From the NCBI GenBank assembly GCA_012270265.1, contig JAAXIR010000140.1:1-12262 (forward strand): 12,262 nt of DNA, written 5' to 3'. Below the pieces are notes generated by a model, which was not told the origin of the DNA, ran no database searches, and was given only the letters and a program-made list of their open reading frames with translations. The stretch's first letter is position 1. Each line of letters opens with the position of its first letter. Source of the stretch: Candidatus Poseidoniales archaeon (lineage in GTDB: Archaea; Thermoplasmatota; Poseidoniia; Poseidoniales; Poseidoniaceae). Shown one piece after another: positions 7,425 to 12,262 of the stretch. The position numbers and the translations under genes are program-made.

Positions 7425-8423
7425 TCAGCGCTCCTCAGACGGTGCTGAGATGCTTTGTCCAACATGTCGCGTTGATGTAGAGGAGTGACCGAAAATACAG
7501 TCACCTGCGGAAAGGTCTGTCACAGAACAAACCTCACCGTTTTGTAAAACCAAGCGAACCGTCTCCGCTTGTTGAATGAAGACATGTCCTTCATTAGCAT
7601 TTTCATCCTTGAATCTCAATAGAATGAACGGGCGAGTCTCTATTTTCATTCGACCAATGGTTGCTTTGCGTGATGTTCCATCGTTTCTCGTGATGAGCAC
7701 CTCGTCACTTGAAGTCAACTCACTGAGGTATTTCGTCGTTCCATCTGCCATGAATGTGTACGCATCAACACTCCCAGCATTGACACGGAACGGTCGCGTT
7801 GGAACGTACTTGGATGAAATCGTTTCACCATGAATGAGGACGAATGCTTTCGCAGTAGAACCAACCAGCATTCCCTCGCCTTCCTCGAGCATTGAGAGCA
7901 AATCAACGCACACACGATCACCCGAGTGTCCTTCTTGTACGTCGGTGATGGTCATCAATGAGACGTCAATGTGTTGTTCACGACCCTCGTGAGAAGAATC
8001 CTCTGGGGTCGATTCCGCAAGACGAATTGATTTGACAATGAGAGCAGACTCCAAGCAATCCTCAGTGCAAAGCAACGCATCGACGCCAATGTCGAGTGCA
8101 AAACCTGCTCCTTGTGCATCAACAGGCTTCAGAATTTGAGCAGCAACTTTGGTAGGCGTGCTTTCGGTCGCAGCGATGACGTTCTCGATTGGAATCATGG
8201 ACCAATCTTCGAAGGTAAGAAGAATCCACTCAACGCTTCCTGCAAGGCTGCGTGCCTTTGCTTGGGCCTCAGCAGAGTCAATGTGAACGTGGCCACCGAT
8301 GACAGCACCGTTTCGATACAGCAATCCATCCTCGCTGTAGATCTCTGGTCCACTTTGCACGGAATAGAAGGCATCAACGCCTTCATGACCCTTCGAAACG
8401 GGTGCATTAAGCCATACTTCCAT
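7425..8423 (-). CDS. aroB': 3-Dehydroquinate synthase II (archaeal AroB')
   Basis: The enzyme carries out NAD-dependent oxidative deamination and cyclisation of 2-amino-3,7-dideoxy-D-threo-hept-6-ulosonate to 3-dehydroquinate in the archaeal pathway. It is unrelated to bacterial AroB. The 332-residue protein has family-typical segments: DWSMIPIENVIA (73-84), an internal region ending EGEGMLVGSTAKAFVLIHGE (181-200), YVPTRPFRVNAGSVDAY (206-222) and KYLSELTSSDEVL (231-243). The length is close to that of characterised archaeal members, slightly shorter. The ATG at 8423 is supported by GAGGG 6 nt upstream. It follows the ADH synthase gene by 9 nt, and ADH synthase makes its substrate. The last ~20 residues are low in conserved character. 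Confidence 0.93.
   Translation of the reverse strand: MEVWLNAPVSKGHEGVDAFYSVQSGPEIYSEDGLLYRNGAVIGGHVHIDSAEAQAKARSLAGSVEWILLTFEDWSMIPIENVIAATESTPTKVAAQILKPVDAQGAGFALDIGVDALLCTEDCLESALIVKSIRLAESTPEDSSHEGREQHIDVSLMTITDVQEGHSGDRVCVDLLSMLEEGEGMLVGSTAKAFVLIHGETISSKYVPTRPFRVNAGSVDAYTFMADGTTKYLSELTSSDEVLITRNDGTSRKATIGRMKIETRPFILLRFKDENANEGHVFIQQAETVRLVLQNGEVCSVTDLSAGDCIFGHSSTSTRHVGQSISAPSEER
7431..7436 (-). promoter_or_regulatory. Shine-Dalgarno site for shikimate kinase
   Basis: GAGGAG on the minus strand lies 9 nt upstream of the ATG at 7421. It sits inside the last codons of the dehydroquinate synthase II gene, consistent with one polycistronic transcript. Confidence 0.65.
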
Positions 8424-8429
8424 ATTGGT

Positions 8430-8434
8430 CCCTC
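8430..8434 (-). promoter_or_regulatory. Shine-Dalgarno site for 3-dehydroquinate synthase II
   Basis: GAGGG on the minus strand lies 6 nt upstream of the ATG at 8423 and overlaps the ADH synthase stop codon, which fits coupled translation. Confidence 0.6.
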
Positions 8435-9227
8435 ACAATCCAACTTCATTCATGGCATCGTATGCAGATTTGTCGTGATGGACGATGAGGACAAGGGCTC
8501 TTGCGACAGCTGCTGGCTGTTCATGAGCGAAGACTTGTCGGCCCATGCAGACGCCTGCAGCACCGTTTTTCATCGCCTTCTCGACCATCTTGAGCATATC
8601 ACGTGTGTTTGTCTTTGCTCCACCCGCCACGAGCAGTGGAATCGGTGCTGCACCTGTAACACGAGCGAAGGAATCATCGTCACCCGTCCACGTAGTTTTT
8701 CCAATATCACAACCGATTTCGAACGCAACACGAGCAGCATGAGCGACGCCGTTGGTTGTATCTCCATCAACAATGTTGAGATTTGGGCCACGGGCATAAA
8801 CCATGCCGAGAACTGGCAAATCGAGGTGATGACAAAGTGTGGTCAATTCGCCGAGCGCTTCCAACATATCTGCTTCTCCATCAGACCCAATGTTTACTTG
8901 AGCAGAAGCAGCAAAACCCCCTCTAGAAACAACTTCAGAGGCTTGACCAACAGATACCTTGCGAGAGGCATCAGGCCCTCCATGGCGAGTTGATGCTGAA
9001 AAGTGAATCACCATGTTGGTGTCAGTCCCCGTGCAAAGGTGACTGTAGTGACTTACAACGCCTTTCTGAGCAACGATGGCATTCACTCCGGCAGAAATTA
9101 ATTGTCGAATAAGGCCTTCCGTATCCTCCAATCCATCGCATGGATAATCCGACATGCCATGATCGATTGGAATCCATACACCTCGTCCATTTGGAAGAAG
9201 TGCTTCAAGCCGTTCGGACTTGTTCAT
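8433..9227 (-). CDS. aroA': 2-Amino-3,7-dideoxy-D-threo-hept-6-ulosonate synthase (archaeal AroA')
   Basis: The enzyme condenses L-aspartate 4-semialdehyde with 6-deoxy-5-ketofructose 1-phosphate, replacing DAHP synthase in archaea. The family is a class I (Schiff base) aldolase TIM barrel related to archaeal fructose-bisphosphate aldolase. From the ATG at 9227 the protein has 264 residues. Visible features are WIPIDHGMSDYP (18-29; catalytic Asp of the DHG motif), GMVYARGP (141-148; Tyr 144), DIGKTTWTGD (174-183; Lys 177 is the expected Schiff-base lysine), VAGGAKTNT (200-208) and GAAGVCMGRQVF (222-233; phosphate binding). An ATG at 9251 adds eight residues (MCQASRHT) and cannot be excluded. 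Neither start has a Shine-Dalgarno site, so the message may be leaderless or nearly so. It is the first gene of the aromatic operon. The adjacent dehydroquinate synthase II argues for this function over aldolase. Confidence 0.9.
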   Translation of the reverse strand: MNKSERLEALLPNGRGVWIPIDHGMSDYPCDGLEDTEGLIRQLISAGVNAIVAQKGVVSHYSHLCTGTDTNMVIHFSASTRHGGPDASRKVSVGQASEVVSRGGFAASAQVNIGSDGEADMLEALGELTTLCHHLDLPVLGMVYARGPNLNIVDGDTTNGVAHAARVAFEIGCDIGKTTWTGDDDSFARVTGAAPIPLLVAGGAKTNTRDMLKMVEKAMKNGAAGVCMGRQVFAHEQPAAVARALVLIVHHDKSAYDAMNEVGL

Positions 9228-9326
9228 GGTATGACGAGATGCTTGACACATTCAATGCTTTGCATGCATGCAGCCATGAAATAAAGGAAGCAAATGATAA
9301 AAGACACAGCATGTCTTCCAGAGAAC
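9228..9326. promoter_or_regulatory. Divergent promoter region between the aromatic operon and the DUF2135 gene
   Basis: This 99-bp gap separates two divergent genes that both lack convincing Shine-Dalgarno sites at their chosen starts. On the plus strand TGATAAAAGA (9295-9304) is centred about 27 nt before the ATG at 9327, the usual distance from an archaeal TATA box to a leaderless start. On the minus strand TTTATTT (9285-9279) is about 31 nt before the alternative ATG at 9251. Both TATA calls are by eye only. Confidence 0.4.
9261..9272. repeat. Perfect 12-bp palindrome in the divergent promoter region
   Basis: TGCATGCATGCA is its own reverse complement and is also an internal repeat of TGCA. 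It lies between the two TATA-like elements' genes, upstream of the aromatic operon, so an operator role is possible. No repressor can be named. Confidence 0.5.
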
Positions 9327-10646
9327 ATGGACACAGGCTCCATTCTGGTTTTGGCCATCCTCGGTGGTGGCTTTATTCTCGGAGTCTGGTTTATTCTCAT
9401 CCGTCGTGATGCAGCGCTTGAAGTGCGCCAGGGCATGGTTGCAGATGGCCTCAGGGCGCCTGCTCAAGGCTCGAGTTTCTCAAGTGCTCGCTCTGAATTC
9501 GAGCGGAAGTTGATGATGATCGAATCCGAACGTCGTCGTCGAAATCTCTCTGGTGGTGTGAGCGTTTCTCTGATTCCACAAGAACAACAGTCGGTTGAAC
9601 CTGTACAACAGGAACCGTTCTTGGAAGAACCTCCAGCCGAAGAAGAGCCCGAAGAGGAGCATGAAGAGACTGAGGAAGAGATGCTTGAACGTCGCCGTCA
9701 GCGCGATGAGGAGTGGGCTCGTCGCGAAGAGGAAGAAGAACGCCGCCGACGCGAAGAAGAGGAAGCTGCCCTTGCTGAACAGCAAGAACGTCTCAAGAAA
9801 GAACAAGAAGAGCAGGCTGAGAAAGATCGAATCGAAGCCGAAAAGGCTGCAGAAGAAGCCCGTGCAAACGCAGAACGAGAAGCAGCAGCTCAAGCAGAGC
9901 GTGACGCAGAAGAAGCAGCACGACAAGCGGAACTTGCAGCTGCTGAAGAACAACGTCTTGCAGAAATCCGAGCAGCACAAGAAAAAGACGCTCTTGAGCG
10001 TCGCCAAGCAGCATCACGTGCGCTCGAAGAACTTCGAGCACGTCTCGAGCGTGAGGGTGCACGCTCCTCAGATGTCCAAGTTTCCTTGATGTGGAACAAC
10101 TACAATGATCTCGATCTTCACGTCGTTTGTCCATCGGGCGAGCGTATTCACGGTGGAAACCGTAAATCTGCTTGTGGGGGTCACCTCGATGTCGATGCAA
10201 ACGTTCGACCAGATTCCCGTAAACCGGTTGAAAACGTTGTTTGGCCTGAGGGAGAAGCACCTGCAGGGACTTACCAAGTGTTTGTCCACTACTACAAGAA
10301 GCACAAGAAGCGACGTTCAAAGGACCCCACAAAGTTCCAAGTCATTGCAAACGCATACGGTGACCTCATGGAGTACACAGGTGAACTTACATTCGGTGAA
10401 GAGATTCAACTCGTCTGTACCTTTAATGTCCCAACCATGGAAGAGCGAGAGCAAATCAAGCGAGACTTGGAAGAACAGATTCGACGCTCAGAGAGCGGGG
10501 AAATCTCTGCTGCTCAAATCCTCGCAGATGAAGCCACTCCAAAGCAAGTCGAGTTTGGTGACCTTGTTGATGAGATTGAAAGCGAACTTGGCGATGAACC
10601 TGAGGACGATGGATCTGGTGTACCGCCAGCGCCTGACTTAAGCTGA
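9327..10646 (+). CDS. Membrane-anchored long-helix protein with DUF2135 (YfaP-like) domain
   Basis: From the ATG at 9327 the protein has 439 residues. An N-terminal membrane anchor (about 4-25) is followed by IRRD, which suggests the rest faces the cytoplasm. A variable linker (26-113) turns acidic toward its end. A long, highly charged Glu/Arg/Lys/Ala segment (about 114-244), with runs such as EEEERRRREEEE and EAEKAAEEARANAERE, should form a coiled coil or a single stable helix, TolA-like in composition. The domain at about 249-369 matches DUF2135/YfaP: DVQVSLMWNNYNDLDLHVVC, then GGHLDVDAN, PVENVVWPEG and GTYQVFVHYY. A second short charged helix and an acidic tail end the protein. No enzyme motif is seen. 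An ATG at 9294 would add 11 residues and has AAGGAAG only 3 nt upstream; 9327 is preferred because the TATA-like element overlaps 9294. The gene converges on purP with 2 bp between stops. Confidence 0.82.
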   Translation: MDTGSILVLAILGGGFILGVWFILIRRDAALEVRQGMVADGLRAPAQGSSFSSARSEFERKLMMIESERRRRNLSGGVSVSLIPQEQQSVEPVQQEPFLEEPPAEEEPEEEHEETEEEMLERRRQRDEEWARREEEEERRRREEEEAALAEQQERLKKEQEEQAEKDRIEAEKAAEEARANAEREAAAQAERDAEEAARQAELAAAEEQRLAEIRAAQEKDALERRQAASRALEELRARLEREGARSSDVQVSLMWNNYNDLDLHVVCPSGERIHGGNRKSACGGHLDVDANVRPDSRKPVENVVWPEGEAPAGTYQVFVHYYKKHKKRRSKDPTKFQVIANAYGDLMEYTGELTFGEEIQLVCTFNVPTMEEREQIKRDLEEQIRRSESGEISAAQILADEATPKQVEFGDLVDEIESELGDEPEDDGSGVPPAPDLS

Positions 10647-10648
10647 AC

Positions 10649-11761
10649 TCAGGAAAGGATGTCATCGAGACGATCGTTCTTGAGCGCATTACGGACGCTT
10701 CGTGCAATGCGTCGACCGGTTGACATTCGAGTCTCATTGATGTCCGAGTACGGAGAGCCTCCGACGAATGGATTGGATCCTGCAACAATACGCGCACTGA
10801 TTTCAAACACCTTGAATTCAAGAGAGTCCGTCACGATGGTTTCGAGACAGAATGGACCAATCATGCCTCTTGACTCGTCCTCGAGTTCAAAGGATGCAGC
10901 AACCGTTCCTTCGGCCATCTCAAAGGCACGAGGGAGCAAGGATTCACGGATAACAACCGGTTGGTTACCAGTGACAACAAAGGATGGTTCCATGCCTGCT
11001 TCGCGAAGGTCTCTGAGGGAACCCAATTTGTAGAACTCGTCCACATTTGCCTCATCACGACGGTCCATGGAAAGCAATTCCAGACGTCCAAGGTTCTTTC
11101 CAGCATATTTTCCACGACCCTGGACTTGATAGCCGTCTGTTGCAAGAGGATCAAAGAAGAAATGGAGGTAATATCGGCAACCGAGTACGTACTCCTGGAT
11201 GGTGAACTCTTCCTCAATGTCGACGTTTCGACGGAAGTCACGATAATCTCGAGCGATGAAATAACCTCGGCCACCTTTGGCTCCAGCGTACTTGACAATA
11301 ACGGGTCCATCGATATCGTGGGGGTCCTCGAGGACCTTTGGCATGGTACATCCACCAGCGACCAACCAATCACGCTGCTTTGCACGGCTGCTTTCCCAGC
11401 GAAGAATTCCACGATTTCCAAAGGTAGGAACTTCGAGGTTTCGGAAGTTCTCGCTTCCAAGGTATTCAACGAGCGATCCGTGTGGGACGATGATGACCTT
11501 CTTTGCTAGGAACCACTCAGCATAATCGCGCATCTCTCGATAATCTTCGAGCATCAACCACTCATCTGGTTCTGCTCCAGGGAAGGCTTTGTAGAAACGA
11601 CGACGGTTTTCTCCAACAGCAATACCAAGCGTACGGAAGCCTTCCATACGCGCTCCGTGAAGGATTTGCAGGGATGAGTGTGATGCGACAACACCGATGG
11701 TGATGTTGTCCTTATCGTAGTCCGCGAGCCAAGAGAGGAGTGTGGAGTGGTCTACGCCCAT
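10649..11761 (-). CDS. purP: 5-Formaminoimidazole-4-carboxamide ribonucleotide synthetase (PurP)
   Basis: The enzyme makes FAICAR from AICAR, formate and ATP, the archaeal route through the penultimate step of IMP synthesis. It belongs to the ATP-grasp superfamily. From the ATG at 11761 the protein has 370 residues, close to known archaeal PurP. Motifs are NITIGVVASHSSLQILHGA (19-37), PTFGNRGILRWE (112-123), PVIVKYAGAKGGRGYF (153-168; ATP-grasp nucleotide loop), PSFVVTGNQPVVIRESLL (259-276), GMIGPFCLE (299-307) and FEISARIVAGSNPFVGGSPY (319-338). The in-frame GTG at 11782 would add seven residues (MHTKPLD). The ATG is preferred because the distance to the first conserved strand then matches archaeal homologues. 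No Shine-Dalgarno site precedes either start, so the message may be leaderless. Confidence 0.94.
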   Translation of the reverse strand: MGVDHSTLLSWLADYDKDNITIGVVASHSSLQILHGARMEGFRTLGIAVGENRRRFYKAFPGAEPDEWLMLEDYREMRDYAEWFLAKKVIIVPHGSLVEYLGSENFRNLEVPTFGNRGILRWESSRAKQRDWLVAGGCTMPKVLEDPHDIDGPVIVKYAGAKGGRGYFIARDYRDFRRNVDIEEEFTIQEYVLGCRYYLHFFFDPLATDGYQVQGRGKYAGKNLGRLELLSMDRRDEANVDEFYKLGSLRDLREAGMEPSFVVTGNQPVVIRESLLPRAFEMAEGTVAASFELEDESRGMIGPFCLETIVTDSLEFKVFEISARIVAGSNPFVGGSPYSDINETRMSTGRRIARSVRNALKNDRLDDILS

Positions 11762-11874
11762 GTCGAGGGGTTTCGTATGCACTCTATGACTGTTATCCCT
11801 TACATCTCAATAGGGTGGCTTGATTTTGAAAAAATTGGGTGAAGAGTTCAAGAGCCGAATCTCCATCAAGGTTC
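11762..11874. promoter_or_regulatory. Divergent intergenic region between purP and the tryptophan dioxygenase gene
   Basis: This 113-bp non-coding gap must hold the start signals of both divergent genes. The AT-rich run TTGATTTTGAAAAAATT (11819-11835) is the most TATA-like stretch for the plus strand. A weak TCATAGAG (minus strand, about 11789-11782) lies about 25 nt before the purP ATG. These assignments are by eye and tentative. Confidence 0.3.
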
Positions 11875-12262
11875 ATGGCAGGTTCAGGCTCACCAGCGAA
11901 TCGGATGACCTATTCTGGGTATCTTCGTCTCGATGATTTACTGCAACTTCAAGATGGTCCAGAAGGACATAGTCCTCCTCCATCAAACGATGAGATGCAT
12001 TTCATTATCACACATCCGGCGTTTGAGTTGTGGTTCAAACAGGTACGAGCAGAACGTGATGCAGTGCCTGGCTATCTGGCACGAACGTCTGTTGATGAGA
12101 AGCAGCTTCCGCAGATTGTCCATCACTTGGAGCGAGTCATCGAAATCTTCCGTCTCCTTGCCAATCAATGGAAAGTTATGGAGACACTCAGTCCCAATGG
12201 CTTCCTTGCGATCCGGGATCGACTCGGAAAAACATCAGGTTTAGATTCGTGGCACATGCGGG
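11875..12262 (+). CDS. kynA: Tryptophan 2,3-dioxygenase, N-terminal part (3' truncated by window)
   Basis: The enzyme is a haem protein that opens the indole ring of L-tryptophan with O2 to give N-formylkynurenine, the first step of the kynurenine route. Only 129 codons are visible. The family is recognised by YSGYLRLDDLLQLQ (13-26), NDEMHFIITHPAFELWFKQ (38-56) and LSPNGFLAIRDRLGKTSGL (105-123). In the well-studied Xanthomonas enzyme Phe51, His55, Tyr113 and Arg117 line the substrate pocket. By motif alignment the equivalents here are Phe43, His47, Phe110 and Arg114, so Phe, His and Arg are kept and Tyr is Phe. The proximal haem histidine lies beyond the window. The frame is closed upstream by a TGA at 11827. 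ATG 11875 is chosen; ATG 11905 (MTYSGYL) is also plausible. There is no clear Shine-Dalgarno site. Confidence 0.85.
   Translation, partial: MAGSGSPANRMTYSGYLRLDDLLQLQDGPEGHSPPPSNDEMHFIITHPAFELWFKQVRAERDAVPGYLARTSVDEKQLPQIVHHLERVIEIFRLLANQWKVMETLSPNGFLAIRDRLGKTSGLDSWHMR

Noticed and set aside
8112..8993. A 293-codon open frame on the plus strand across dehydroquinate synthase II and ADH synthase
   Set aside because: It covers two real genes and the gap between them on the opposite strand, is rich in Cys/Ser/His, and matches no family. It is a shadow frame.
8433..9227. Archaeal class I fructose-bisphosphate aldolase as the function of the first operon gene
   Set aside because: The families are related and share the Schiff-base lysine, but the gene directly precedes dehydroquinate synthase II, shikimate kinase and chorismate synthase, which points to ADH synthase.
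9480..10332. Minus-strand open frames opposite the charged helix, with Phe/Leu/Cys-rich products resembling membrane proteins
   Set aside because: The hydrophobic look comes from reading Glu/Lys/Arg/Ala codons in reverse complement. The plus-strand protein has a coherent anchor, helix and DUF2135 domain.
1..12262. tRNA, rRNA, insertion sequences, attachment sites or a replication origin
   Set aside because: Almost every base is in a coherent gene, the gaps are 113 bp or shorter, and none contains a cloverleaf, terminal inverted repeats, a transposase or origin-type repeats.

Overview
The window reads as a piece of a mesophilic archaeal genome, most likely a marine Thermoplasmatota member of the Marine Group II (Poseidoniales) type. 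That placement is an inference. It rests on an archaeal-type aromatic pathway (ADH synthase, NAD-dependent 3-dehydroquinate synthase II, GHMP-type shikimate kinase), the archaeal purine enzyme PurP, tightly packed genes, and a mix of Shine-Dalgarno-led and apparently leaderless starts. Nine complete genes and two partial edge genes fill almost the whole window. I saw no rRNA, tRNA, CRISPR array, transposase or phage gene.

Region 1 (2-4090, + strand) is a four-gene run. It holds the C-terminal part of a DUF4350-like membrane protein, a MoxR AAA+ ATPase with an unusual Pro/Ala N-terminal extension, a DUF58/von Willebrand A-type membrane protein, and a six-helix membrane protein of unknown family. 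MoxR-DUF58 pairs with membrane partners are generally thought to act as chaperone-like assembly or maturation systems. The client here is unknown.

Region 2 (4093-9227, - strand) is an aromatic amino acid operon transcribed in the order ADH synthase, 3-dehydroquinate synthase II, shikimate kinase, chorismate synthase, aspartate kinase. Gaps are short (9, 3 and 45 nt), and chorismate synthase and aspartate kinase overlap by 4 nt. Aspartate kinase fits biochemically: it opens the route to L-aspartate 4-semialdehyde, which is a substrate of ADH synthase. Dehydroquinate dehydratase, shikimate dehydrogenase and EPSP synthase are not in the window.

Region 3 (9228-12262) begins with a short divergent promoter region containing a perfect 12-bp palindrome. 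A + strand gene follows for a membrane-anchored protein with a long Glu/Arg/Ala helix and a DUF2135 (YfaP-like) domain. It converges on purP (- strand) with 2 bp between stop codons. Beyond a second divergent region lies the start of a tryptophan 2,3-dioxygenase gene, cut by the window edge.

The points most worth a second look are the aspartate kinase in the shikimate operon, the helical-stalk DUF2135 protein, the Pro/Ala tether on MoxR, and a tryptophan dioxygenase in an apparently archaeal setting.
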